Assembly (NCBI RefSeq): GCF_900105595.1 | Contig: NZ_LT629784.1 | Location: 2,046,001 to 2,110,000, forward strand | Direction of reading: 5' to 3' | Length of the DNA stretch: 64,000 nucleotides | Source: Stappia sp. ES.058 | GTDB taxonomy: Bacteria > Pseudomonadota > Alphaproteobacteria > Rhizobiales > Stappiaceae | Part shown: one piece after another, positions 26,887-35,971 of the stretch | Numbering within the stretch: the first letter of the stretch is position 1 | How the letters are laid out: each line of letters starts with the position of its first letter | Made by a program: the position numbers and the translations under genes | The notes under the pieces: generated by a model | The model's input: only the letters and a program-made list of their open reading frames with translations | Told to the model about the DNA's origin: nothing | Databases searched by the model: none

Positions 26887-27824
26887 GGGGACTCGGCCCA
26901 CATGGCCTGATAGTCCTCACGCAGCTTCTTCACGTGCTGCTGGAACTCCGCCGTCGGCTTGTAGGCGACCTCGGTGAAGAGCTTCTTGTTGCGCTCGATG
27001 AACGCCGGATCGTTGGCCACGGCCGCGATGGCTGCAGCGAGCTTCTCGACGATCGCCGGATCCGTGCCGGCCGGCACGCCGACGCCGCGCTCCGACAGCA
27101 TCTCGACGTCGACACCCAGCGACTTGGCGGTCGCAACCTCGGGCGCCAGCGGCGACGCCTCGGATCCGAAGTGGGCGAGGATCTTGACCTTGCCTTCCTG
27201 GGCGCTCGGCATGGCCTCACCAAGGTTCAGCGCGGCCGCGGACACGTGACCGCCCATCAGTGCGGTACGAGCAGCACCTGAGGACGCAAAGGGAACATGC
27301 GTGAATTCCGCGCCCGTCGCCTTGGCGAGGTAACGCATCGCGAGATGATCGTCAGTGCCGACGCCAGTCGTGCCGATCGTGACCGCGCCCGGGTTCTCCC
27401 TGGCGTAGGCGATCAGTTCGTCAAGCGAGTTGAACTGGCTGTTGCCGGGAACCGAGATCGCGGACGGGTCGCGCACCAGTCCTGCGACCGGAATGATCTG
27501 CTCCGGCTTGAACGCAGCATCCTTGGTGATCGGAATGGTGAGCATCGGCGGCAGGTTCACGATGCCGATCGTGTAGCCGTCAGGCTCGGCATTGGCGAGG
27601 GCCGCGTGACCCACCTCGCCGGCCGCGCCCGGGCGGTTGACGACGACGACGGACTGCCCGAGTTCCTTTTCCAGCAGCGGCTGGAGGGTGCGGGCGGTCA
27701 CGTCGGTGCCGCCTCCCGCGCCATAGGCAACAAGCAGCTCGAGCGACTTTTCGGGCCAGTCGGCAAGAGCCGGGCCGGCGAAGAGGCCAATGGCCGCGGC
27801 GGCCGTCATGAGTTTCTTGAGCAA
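26877..27824 (-). CDS. tctC: Tripartite tricarboxylate transporter substrate-binding protein TctC
   Basis: 315-residue periplasmic receptor (Bug family). It starts at a TTG 6-7 nt after a strong GGGAGGATTACC site and has a signal peptide (MTAAAAIGLFAGPALA). The mature part begins WPEKSLELLVAYGAGGGTDV, typical of TctC, and includes VVVVNRPGAAGEVGHAALA and ANAEPDGYTIGIV. It is the first gene of the tctCBA-ALDH-dehydrogenase operon and is divergent from a GntR regulator. Confidence 0.93.
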   Translation of the reverse strand: MLKKLMTAAAAIGLFAGPALADWPEKSLELLVAYGAGGGTDVTARTLQPLLEKELGQSVVVVNRPGAAGEVGHAALANAEPDGYTIGIVNLPPMLTIPITKDAAFKPEQIIPVAGLVRDPSAISVPGNSQFNSLDELIAYARENPGAVTIGTTGVGTDDHLAMRYLAKATGAEFTHVPFASSGAARTALMGGHVSAAALNLGEAMPSAQEGKVKILAHFGSEASPLAPEVATAKSLGVDVEMLSERGVGVPAGTDPAIVEKLAAAIAAVANDPAFIERNKKLFTEVAYKPTAEFQQHVKKLREDYQAMWAESPWQ

Positions 27825-27950
27825 GGTAATCCTCCCGGGATTGTTGCGGGCCGCCTTATTGCGGTCCCGTTGAAAGTGCCGGCAGACCATACGAACGGAC
27901 AAATGGGCAGCAAGTGAATTAGAGGCGGCATTTGCGCCGCCGCGCTTGGC

Positions 27951-27962
27951 GATATAAATATC
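27951..27962. promoter_or_regulatory. AT palindrome in the tctC / GntR divergent gap, candidate operator
   Basis: GATATAAATATC is a 5-2-5 inverted repeat lying 31 nt before the GntR gene start and about 125 nt before tctC. A divergent gap of this kind is the expected place for a GntR-family operator. Site identity is inference. Confidence 0.4.
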
Positions 27963-27993
27963 AAGAAAGTTATCAATAATCAGGTGACACATC

Positions 27994-28656
27994 ATGGCCA
28001 GACACGGGACCATGACCAAGGCGGCGGTTTCAGAGATCGTCTCGGTTCTGGAGCAGGACATTATTTTCGGCAGATTTCTGCCGAAGCAGCGCCTTTATGA
28101 GGACGAATTCATCGTCCGCTTCTCGACAAAGCGGCATATTGTGCGCGCCGCCATCCATGAGCTGGAGCGCCAGGGGATCGTCGAGCGTCAGCCCAACCGC
28201 GGTGCGGCGGTGCGCTATTTCTCCCGAACGGAAGTCGCCGCGCTCTACGAGTTGCGCGTCATCTTGCACGAAGCGGCGGCACGGCGTATCCGCCTTCCGG
28301 TCGATCCTGACTGGTTTGGGGAGCTGAAGGCGGCGCGTGACGCCCATGCCGAGGCTGTCGCCTCGCGCGACCTCGGGCTTGTGTTTCAGACCAATACGCT
28401 TTTCCACCGCAAGCTCTTCGAGGGGACGGGCAATCACTATCTCTCGGAAGCGATCGAGACCTCGAACGCCAAGACACACGGCATCCGCTCCCATGGCCTC
28501 GGCATGCCCTCACTCCTCGACAAGGCGAAGGCGGAACATTTCGCCATGGTCGATGCCGTCAAAAGCGGCGATCTCGAAAAGCTCGCAAGGCTCTGCATCG
28601 ATCACATGCAGCCGGCCCGCGCGTTCTACGAGGAAAAATACTGCAGCGTCATGTGA
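27994..28656 (+). CDS. GntR family (FadR/FCD subgroup) regulator
   Basis: 220-residue regulator. N-terminal winged helix: VSVLEQDIIFGRFLPKQRLY, STKRHIVRAAIHELERQGIV and ERQPNRGAAVRYFSR. The C-terminal FCD ligand-binding domain shows the metal/ligand histidines in TNTLFHRKLFEGTGNHYLSE and later HFAMVDAVKSGDLEKLARLC plus IDHM. It is divergent from tctC and is the likely regulator of that operon, responding to a carboxylic-acid substrate or intermediate. AGGTGA lies 7 nt before the ATG. Confidence 0.9.
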   Translation: MARHGTMTKAAVSEIVSVLEQDIIFGRFLPKQRLYEDEFIVRFSTKRHIVRAAIHELERQGIVERQPNRGAAVRYFSRTEVAALYELRVILHEAAARRIRLPVDPDWFGELKAARDAHAEAVASRDLGLVFQTNTLFHRKLFEGTGNHYLSEAIETSNAKTHGIRSHGLGMPSLLDKAKAEHFAMVDAVKSGDLEKLARLCIDHMQPARAFYEEKYCSVM

Positions 28657-28756
28657 TCGGGAGTGCCCCGCCGCCCGGGTGCTTTGGTGCCCGGACGACG
28701 GATGCAGTTCGGGTCGAGCCCCAGGGCCACGGCCGAGGTCACCGCACCCGTTGGCT

Positions 28757-29024
28757 TAGGGTGTGGACCCATAAATGAGGCTGACATGGCATGGAAAATG
28801 GCGATGAATTGCGAGGAAGGGCGTGCAGAGCGGGCCGGGTGCCCGGCCAAGCGCGCTGACGATGCGAAGCGAAGCCATTTCCCTGTCCTTCGGATTTGAC
28901 CGGATTGCGCCTCCTCTTCGTCGCGAAAGGCTTGAAAATACCCGCATTTCTCGGCGCTTACGCTCCTTGACGAGACGCAATCCGGCTCAAACCATGGCAA
29001 TCTCATTTATGGGCCCACACCCTA
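28757..29024. mobile_element. MITE-like element with about 32-bp inverted ends and TA flanks
   Basis: The left end reads TA|GGGTGTGGACCCATAAATG and the right end, on the other strand, TA|GGGTGTGGGCCCATAAATG. The first 21 element bases match with one difference and similarity continues (TG.CATGG) to about 32 bases. The TA on each side suggests a TA target duplication. The 264-nt interior encodes no transposase, so this is a non-autonomous element. TA duplication occurs in IS630 and some IS5-type (IS427-like) elements; I cannot decide between them. It abuts the autotransporter stop codon. Confidence 0.75.
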
Positions 29025-31690
29025 GAACCTGTACAGAAGGCTGACCCGCCCCGTGTGGTCCCGGGCAGTGGCACCAGCCTCCCCCTGATAGGTCAGTCCG
29101 AGGGCAAACGTGTCGTCTTTTTCCAGGGAGAGCCCGGCCTCGAACAGCGCCGTATTCCGGTCGATCGGCGTGCCGGCCACCGAAAACGCATCGCTGCCAG
29201 AGGCAAAGCGCATGGTTGCGGCCGGATCGATTTCGCCGAAGGCGTGGCGCCAGGCGAGCGAGCCGTTCAGGGCAGCCGTGATGCCGTTGAAGCGCCCGAT
29301 GACCGCCTCGCCGCGCAGGCCGAGCGTGGTCACGCCCATCAGGTTGTTGCTTGACCTGGCCGTCAGCGCGGCGGCCCCGCCCGTTTCCGTGAAACCGTCG
29401 GTGTGCTGGTTGATGCCGGCAATGCCTGCGAAGGGTTCGAGGGCAACGGCGTCCATTCGCATGGCATATCCCGCCTCCGCGAAAACCTGTGCGGTCGAGG
29501 CGGTGTAGTCGGCGGTCAAGGTGTCGGAAAATCCGGTGAAAGCGACCGCTCGTGCGGTGTCGAGGGCATGGAACGTGTAGCCGGCGCCCATGCGCAGGCC
29601 GATGTTGCCGAAGCGTGTGCCGGCATAGATGCCACTGTGATAGCTGTCCGCCGAGCCACTGGAGTTGTTTGCTCGGACTTCGAACCGGCTGCGCGAGTAG
29701 CCGGCCATGACACCTGTGCGCCAGCCTTCGAATATCTCCGCGTCGAAGCCGAGCAGCATCCCGCCGCCATGGCTGGTGTCCCGCGCGGTTCCCGACGTTG
29801 CGTCGGTTTCGCCTCAGCCGCCATAGGCCCGCCCCCACATCTGGGCGTTGAGCTGCACAAGCGCGGAAACCTCTCCCGCGCCATGGAAGCCCATAGACAC
29901 CTGGCCGCCGTCACCGCCGCCGCTGCCGACGGCGCCCATCACGTTCAAAAGGCGCTGGTTGATCGTGGAGCGGTCAATCCCGGCGCCGACCATGAACGCG
30001 CCCTGCAGGCTCGCATGGGTCTCGCCGGAAAGCTCCTGAAAGGCCTGTTCGGTCTCCCCCTCGGGCAGTCCGACAACACTGGAACTGGAGTACAGGGGCC
30101 CGATCCAAGCGTTCCGATCGCTTTCGCCGTGTTCTTCTGGTTCGGCGTCGCGGCCTTGTCCGTGAACGCACTTGCGCTTCTGCTCAGGGTCAGGATCACC
30201 TCCGTCGCGGAATAGGCAACCGAAGCGTCAAGGAACGCAAAGTTCTCCGTCACGGTGCCAAAGGACGAGCCTGCAATCGCATCCGCTGAAATGATCGTGT
30301 AGTCGGTCGACACGTTGTAGGTCGAACCGTCATCGGTGCCGTTTTCGGCACGTATCGAGAGCGTCGCGCCGCTGTCGATGGTCACCGTGCCGGTGGCCAA
30401 GATCTTGTCCGAATGTCCAGGCTTGTCCACTTCGACCTCGTAGGTCGAGCCAGACACGAACGAGAGATCTCCCGCAACGTTCAGCGTGCCGATCGAACTT
30501 CCCGGCGCGACCTTGGCCCCGGAGTTCAAAGTCACATTCGAGACCGTGCCCGTGCCACTCAGGGTGCCGCCGGAGAACACCGAAATGGCACTGGAAAAAT
30601 TCGAATTCAGATTGAGAGTGCCCTCGCGAATCTCCGTTGTTCCCGCAAAACCGGAGGTGCCAGTCACGGTCCATGTCGAACTGCCAGTCTTGGCGAAGGT
30701 CTCGAAACCGGAATACTGTGCCCCGATAAGACTCGCGTCAAACGTCGCGTCTACCGCTCCCCCGAGTATCAATGTGTCTGATGTTCCATTCGCGAAAACA
30801 GTGCCATTGATGACATAGCCTTCCTGCAACTCGAGCGAATTGACCCCGGACGTGAACAAGATGGCATTTGCGCGTGTCACACCATCCGCGGCAAGCCCAC
30901 CAGCTATGGTTTTGCTGTTGACCAGTGTGATGTTGTCACCGGAAACGCCGTCCCCGCCGGTCCCGCCGTCTCCACCATCGGCGATAACGCCATAGCTACC
31001 ACCAGCGCCACCAACGCCGCCAATGCCGCCTGCGACGGTTCCACTGTTGGACCACGAAAACAACGACCCGGAAACGCCGACCCCGCCGGATCCGCCGGCC
31101 CCGCCGACCTGAATAGTGCCATTCCCCGATTGACCGCTGGCACCGCTTGCGCCCGTCAGGTCTGCATCACTGGTCACGACAAATCCCATGCCGCTGACAA
31201 CGGAAGAGCCCGTCCCGTTGAACGTTCCGGAAAGATCCGTCGTCAACGGCACGTCGGAGGACACGCCGTCGAATTGCAGTGACTTGCTCACCGTGCTCGT
31301 GAGCGCGGCGCCAGTGATTTCCACCGCATGATCCGATTTGATCCTGATTGCCGCAGAAATGTCCGGCAGCGGGCCGCTGACGACGATCTCGGAAATGCCC
31401 GGAGCAATCTCGATTTCATCGCCGTCCGAGGTCGCGCTTGCGATCGCGTGGCTGAGGGATCCCGGCGTCCCCCCCGTGCCGTCATCCGTGGCTTGCGTCA
31501 CAGTGTAAGTTGCCGCATGCGCCGGATCGCCCGGCCACGGCAAAAGACTTGCCGCACACAGCACCGTCGATGCCAGCAGCCGTACCGAAAGGCGGGAACC
31601 GGCAATTGAGGAAAAGGCCGTTGCGGACGCCTTCGCCTCACGCACGCCAGCGCGTCGCCCGATTGACATATCCGATGAAAAGAACCGCAT
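29022..31690 (-). pseudogene. Autotransporter adhesin gene with a frameshift and a nonsense codon
   Basis: About 889 codons in total. From the ATG at 31690 there is an extended signal region, a glycine/threonine/serine-rich beta-helix passenger (for example DGGDGGTGGDGVSGDN) and an autotransporter repeat motif (FAGTTEIREGTLNLNSNFS, SGGTLSGTGTVSN). At 30095-30098 a run of four C (minus strand) puts the downstream part out of frame; five C would restore it. In the restored frame the pre-barrel linker (PEGETEQAFQELSGE) continues to QMWGRAYGG, where TGA at 29816-29814 replaces the expected tryptophan codon. The beta-barrel domain then runs intact to the terminal LLYRF. Two independent lesions make an intact product impossible as read. 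Confidence 0.85.
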
Positions 31691-31945
31691 CCAGATGATC
31701 ACCCTTCGCCCCGCTTAAACATGGCGCGCGAACCGATCCGACACGCGCACACAGAATTACCTGATTGAAATCATGTCAGATTCCCGGGTCCTATAATTTG
31801 TCGTAGTCTCAAAAATGTTGCGCCAGCATCTCAAACCGACCTGTCTTGTCCGCACCAGAGGCGTTCACACGAACGGAGCGGCCATTTTCTGGAAAAGGTG
31901 TGCGATGCGGACAGGGAAAACCCGCCGGCGGGTCGAGGGTCTGGG

Positions 31946-33007
31946 CTACTTGCCGAGCGCGAGCATCCACCTGCGCATTTCATCCGCTTCGCCGCCAACA
32001 GAATGCCCATCGGGCTGGGCGTTGACGCCAGCTGATGCCCGGAGGGTGCCCTGCCGGACCTCGCGCGGGGTCGTGCCGAACCGGCACCGGAACTGGGTGC
32101 TCAGATGGCTTGCGTTGGTGAGGCCGAAGTCTCCCGCGACATGGTAGATCGGGCGGGACGCCAACTGCGGATCGGCGAACGCGCGGAAACAGGCACTCAG
32201 GCGCTCCTGCTGGATGTAAGCCGATACACCGCCAACCTCGCGGAAAAGACGAAACAGGGTCGCACGGGAGAGCCGGAACCTGCGGGCCAGGTGTTCGCTG
32301 TTCAGCCCGGCGTCGCCCAGATGACCCTTGATGTAGGTCTTGATCGTTTCGAAGAGAACCGGCTGTACGGCCTCCGCCTCCGTGTCGCCAGGCCGGGCCG
32401 TCAGCGCCTCGACCAGGCCGACGAGCCCCGCGGTCAGCATCGGCACGTCGGCGCCGGTCGCCCCTTCCATCTCGCGGCGCATGGTGAGCAGATGGCCCGT
32501 CAGCAAACGGTTCGCAATGCTGCCGGCGGAAAAGAGATTGCCGCGCCGGCTTGCCAGATGCGGCAAGTGCTGCCGGATCAGGTCTCTCGGCAGAACGAGA
32601 GACAGAAAGTGGGATGCGGTTGCGAAGCCTTCCGAACGGTAGGCGAGATTGACCAGCGATACCGTGCCGTCCTCGATGTATTCCGTTTCGCCGCAAGTCG
32701 TGAAATTCCGGCCGCTGAGATAAACCTCGAGGATCAGATGGTCGACATCGTCATGCCGACGCAGCCATGTCGTGTCGCGCAGGAAATGCTGTTGCGGCGT
32801 TCGGGCCTCCACCAGAAGAAACTCGTTCGCATGGATCTGACAGCAGGTGTACGCACGGTTCTTCAGCCCGTCGCCGTTCCCTGTCGGCGTGGCCCGAAAG
32901 AGCGGCGAGACGCTGTGACGCCAAAGCTCGAAGAACTCCTCCGGACCTGTGTCCGTCGAGGAAAAATGCAGCCTGCGAAGGCGGGCGGCGCCAAGTGTGT
33001 GGATCAT
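31946..33007 (-). CDS. AraC family transcriptional regulator
   Basis: 353 residues. The N-terminal half is an AraC-binding-like sensor domain (FFELWRHSVSPLFRATPTGN, and on). The C-terminal part is the double HTH: SEHLARRFRLSRATLFRLFR, then the second helix pair with YHVAGDFGLTNASHLSTQFR and FGTTPREVR. It lies between the broken autotransporter and a transposase remnant and has no obvious target gene. It could regulate a remote operon. Confidence 0.9.
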   Translation of the reverse strand: MIHTLGAARLRRLHFSSTDTGPEEFFELWRHSVSPLFRATPTGNGDGLKNRAYTCCQIHANEFLLVEARTPQQHFLRDTTWLRRHDDVDHLILEVYLSGRNFTTCGETEYIEDGTVSLVNLAYRSEGFATASHFLSLVLPRDLIRQHLPHLASRRGNLFSAGSIANRLLTGHLLTMRREMEGATGADVPMLTAGLVGLVEALTARPGDTEAEAVQPVLFETIKTYIKGHLGDAGLNSEHLARRFRLSRATLFRLFREVGGVSAYIQQERLSACFRAFADPQLASRPIYHVAGDFGLTNASHLSTQFRCRFGTTPREVRQGTLRASAGVNAQPDGHSVGGEADEMRRWMLALGK

Positions 33008-33044
33008 GTCGATCTGAAGTTGCGGAGCGATTCACCCCCTCACC

Positions 33045-33150
33045 TTAGGGTGCGTGGACGGTCTTGATCAAGATGACCGCTTTGACGACAGCTACCATGG
33101 ATCCAAACGTCCTTTCGGTCTTCTCGCACTGCAGGACGACGCGTTTGAAC
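33045..33150 (-). mobile_element. Transposase C-terminal remnant (IS5-like) in a 327-nt gene-free gap
   Basis: The minus strand reads FKRVVLQCEKTERTFGSMVA followed by VVKAVILIKTVHAP and a TAA. This resembles the C-terminal end of IS5-type transposases (a xRxALRCEKTxRxF...LIxIKxVH pattern). No start and no N-terminal or catalytic part survives; a stop lies about 60 codons upstream. The end TTAGGGTG...TGGAC at 33045-33059 looks like an element terminus and shares its first bases with the MITE end. The rest of 33008-33334 shows nothing else of note. Confidence 0.55.
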
Positions 33151-33334
33151 GGCCCGTCAAGCGGATCCTGGGCGCGCCCCTGAAGCGCCGCGCCCACCTC
33201 CTGTCCGGCAAAAACGAAGACAGGGTTTCAACGGCGGACCGAAGCGCGGTTCCAACGACTGTGAAAAAGTGTCCGCGCGCACTTGCGCAGCATACTGACT
33301 TCCATTAGTTACCCTTCACCAGCCGAAACGGCGC

Positions 33335-33409
33335 GGGCGATTAGCTCAGCGGGAGAGCGTTCCGTTCACACCGGAAAGGTCACTGGTTCAATCCCAGTAT
33401 CGCCCACCA
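33335..33409 (+). tRNA. tRNA-Val (anticodon CAC)
   Basis: 75 nt including an encoded CCA. Acceptor GGGCGAT pairs with ATCGCCC, D-arm TAGCTCAGCGGGAGAGC, anticodon stem TTCCG/CGGAA with loop TTCACAC (anticodon CAC, reads GUG), T-arm GGTTCAATCC. Confidence 0.95.
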
Positions 33410-33501
33410 TTCTTTTCAATGACTTAGACTGAATATGCGGAACGGCCTCTGGTTCAAATGAACCGGGAAGAGCGAAACGCGCATGCTTCGCAAGCGGCAG
33501 T

Positions 33502-34449
33502 TCATGCAGGGGAATCGGACCTTTCGCGACACCCGTCCGACGGTCGGCACCGCCCCTCGCCGATGCGGCGCAGCAGAACGCGGTAGGCGGCGTGCGTATG
33601 CGGCGCCGCGGTCTCCACCAGAAACGACAGAAGCTCCGTTCCCGCCACGACGTCGCTGACGAACGCGTTGGCGAAGGCTTCGGCTGTATGTCCGATGGTC
33701 AGAGATGCTCCGTGCACCGGTGAAAACGCTCGGTAGTAGGCACGCGAATGCCCGCCGCCACGCTCGCGGTCATAGACCGCCCCGATGAAATCCCCCACCT
33801 TCGCCAGCGCATAGAGCTGAAGCCTTGCATCATCGCACGGGACGGGAGCAGCGGCACTGCGGCGACGCAGGCGGATGAAACCCCGGATCGCGTCGTCCAG
33901 CCGCCCATCCGTCCATGCGACCGCAAAACGCCCGGCCGCCCCACGTCCGGGGAGCCATGCAAGCAGCACCGCGCGCGCCGCATCCGGGAACGCGCGCAGC
34001 GCGCGTTCGGCATCCCCCCGCCCTGGACCCCGCAGTCCGGGCCCCCGAAAAGGCGGCTCCGGCATTTCCTTTCGGTCCTGCCGGATCGCCGGCGCCAGCC
34101 ACACCGACCGTCCGCCGCGCGCGCCGCGATCGTGCAGGTCGATGGCATGGCCGCTTTCATGGGCGAAAACGCCAAGCCAGACCTTGCCCTCCACAGTCTG
34201 CTCCCAGCGCGCCGGCGCAACGATGTAATGGTGCCCGGCCCGATAGGCGCCGTGGCTCCCGGCAAAGAATTTGCGACGCACGGACGGCGTTGCATTGAAC
34301 GCGCGCACCGCATCCGGATGGGCGCTCGCCGACAGATCCTTGACATAGTGACGCTCAAACGGCGTGCGTACCGCGAATCCGGCGGCACAAACCCCCGACA
34401 TGCCCACCCTTGCGCCCAACGGGGCGCACGGGTCGCGATCCACGCCCAT
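33502..34449 (-). CDS. Putative zinc metallopeptidase-like protein (HESGH motif)
   Basis: 315 residues, no family recognised with certainty. It contains VWLGVFAHESGHAIDLHDRG around residue 95, an HExxH zinc-protease-type motif followed by AID, which resembles the toxin-type HExGHAxD metalloproteases. No signal peptide is obvious; a short N-terminal stretch is cysteine-containing. The middle is rich in arginine and alanine. It has GGAGGG 5 nt before its ATG and lies 92 nt from tRNA-Val on the opposite strand, outside any operon. Secretion and substrate are unknown. Confidence 0.55.
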   Translation of the reverse strand: MGVDRDPCAPLGARVGMSGVCAAGFAVRTPFERHYVKDLSASAHPDAVRAFNATPSVRRKFFAGSHGAYRAGHHYIVAPARWEQTVEGKVWLGVFAHESGHAIDLHDRGARGGRSVWLAPAIRQDRKEMPEPPFRGPGLRGPGRGDAERALRAFPDAARAVLLAWLPGRGAAGRFAVAWTDGRLDDAIRGFIRLRRRSAAAPVPCDDARLQLYALAKVGDFIGAVYDRERGGGHSRAYYRAFSPVHGASLTIGHTAEAFANAFVSDVVAGTELLSFLVETAAPHTHAAYRVLLRRIGEGRCRPSDGCRERSDSPA

Positions 34450-34922
34450 GCACCCCTCCCGCGAAAAGGTGCGATGTGCAGGCTTACCAGAGGCTTAAAA
34501 GCCCGCACCGGCCGAACGCCGCCGGCACGCATCACAGAAGAAATCGGCGTTGGACAAATAGAAGAAGGCCGACACAAGCCCCCTTCTGGTCGTTGTTGCC
34601 GGGTCGAGAGCATTTCGTACTTTGTCGTCGCCCTGCTGAAAATCCTCACACGCATCGGCCCCCGCATCCCTCTTTCCGGAAAGAGAACGAGGACGCTCCG
34701 CTGCACTGCATCAAAGTTCCGATTTTCACACCGGCACGTAAGTTTACGCAGTGAGGAAAAACAATACTCACGGAAAAACATAAGTTGCACATATAAGATA
34801 ATTAGATACATGACTGCCCATGTATTGCCCTGAAATTTATTTGACAGGCACAGCCATGAGGAACAGACTGTCGCAAAATATAACGGGAATCCTTCCAGGC
34901 CACTTTAACGCGGACACAAAGC
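34450..34922. other. 473-nt gene-free gap upstream of the GlxA-type regulator
   Basis: Divergent gap between the HESGH protein gene and the GlxA-type regulator. The right half (34700-34900) is clearly AT-richer than the surroundings and probably carries the promoter(s). I see no conserved small ORF, RNA gene or repeat in it. Confidence 0.4.
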
Positions 34923-35954
34923 ATGTCGGCAGCGAACAACAGCGAAATCCAGCGGGTCGCACTGATCCTTCTCGACCAGTTTTCCCTCATCGCATACACA
35001 TCGACGATTGAGCCGATACGCTTGGCCAACCGTGTTCTTGGTCAGGAATTCTACTCCTGGAAAACATACTCCCTTGATGGACAGAGCGTGCAGGCAAGCA
35101 ATGGATGCACGGTGTCGGTCGATGGCGGCATTGCCGATCTGGACGATGCGGACATCACTCTGGTCTGTTCCGGCGTCGACGTCGAGCGCACCCCCCTTCC
35201 CCGGGAACTGGGAACGCGGCTGCGCAAGCTCAATGCGCGCGGCCGCACCTATGGTGCCGTGTGCACGGGGGCCTTCGTGCTCGCACGGTTCAATCTACTC
35301 GACGGACGGCGCTGCACCATCCACTGGGAGAACCTGCGCTCCTTCCGCGAGGAATTCCCCGACATCGAGGTCTCGGGCGACCTTTTCGCCATCGACCGCA
35401 ACTGCATCACCTGTGCCGGCGGCATGGCCGCGCTGGACATGATGCTGCGCGTGATCGCGATCCAGCACGGGGCTTATCTGGCGCATGAGGTCGCGGAGGT
35501 CGCGCTTTATCAAAACATGCGTTCGGGAGAAAGCGCGCAGCGCCATGACCTTGAAAGCCGCACCGGCATTTCCAACATCAAGATCCTCGACGCGATCCGG
35601 ATCATGGATCTGCACATCGAGGACCCTTTGTCCTGCCAGCAGCTTGCCATGACCGTAAGCCTCAGCCCGCGCCAGCTCGAACGGCTCTTCCGCCGTCACT
35701 TCGACTGCACCCCCGGCCAGTATTATCTCAAGCTCAGGCTGGAAACCGCGCGCGATCTCCTCCGCCGGACCAACCGCGCCGTTCTCGACGTCGCGATCGC
35801 CTGCGGCTTTGCCTCGACATCGCATTTCACGAAATGCTACCGTGAACGCTACAGCTGCACGCCGACCGAGGAACGTCAGTCCTATTTCTGGGCACAGGGC
35901 GGGCGCAAGACGCCCCGGACAGCCGTCCCTGCACAGGTCGTCACGGCGCCCTGA
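34923..35954 (+). CDS. GlxA family transcriptional regulator (DJ-1/PfpI domain plus AraC HTH)
   Basis: 343-residue regulator. Residues about 10-190 form a class I glutamine amidotransferase/DJ-1-like ligand domain (RVALILLDQFSLIAYTSTIE, GRTYGAVCTGAFVLARFNLL with the nucleophile-elbow cysteine). Residues about 225-320 are an AraC double HTH (CQQLAMTVSLSPRQLERLFR, AIACGFASTSHFTKCYRERY). Proteins of this shape regulate catabolism of quaternary amines such as carnitine or glycine betaine in related bacteria. Here the neighbour is a TRAP transporter operon, not one of those pathways, so the target is open. Confidence 0.9.
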   Translation: MSAANNSEIQRVALILLDQFSLIAYTSTIEPIRLANRVLGQEFYSWKTYSLDGQSVQASNGCTVSVDGGIADLDDADITLVCSGVDVERTPLPRELGTRLRKLNARGRTYGAVCTGAFVLARFNLLDGRRCTIHWENLRSFREEFPDIEVSGDLFAIDRNCITCAGGMAALDMMLRVIAIQHGAYLAHEVAEVALYQNMRSGESAQRHDLESRTGISNIKILDAIRIMDLHIEDPLSCQQLAMTVSLSPRQLERLFRRHFDCTPGQYYLKLRLETARDLLRRTNRAVLDVAIACGFASTSHFTKCYRERYSCTPTEERQSYFWAQGGRKTPRTAVPAQVVTAP

Positions 35955-35971
35955 CGGTCGCGGCGACCGGA

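Noticed and set aside
34450-34922. Possible genomic-island boundary by tRNA-Val
   Set aside because: No integrase, no duplicated tRNA 3' end and no second attachment-like repeat was found, so only a local insertion remnant is supported.
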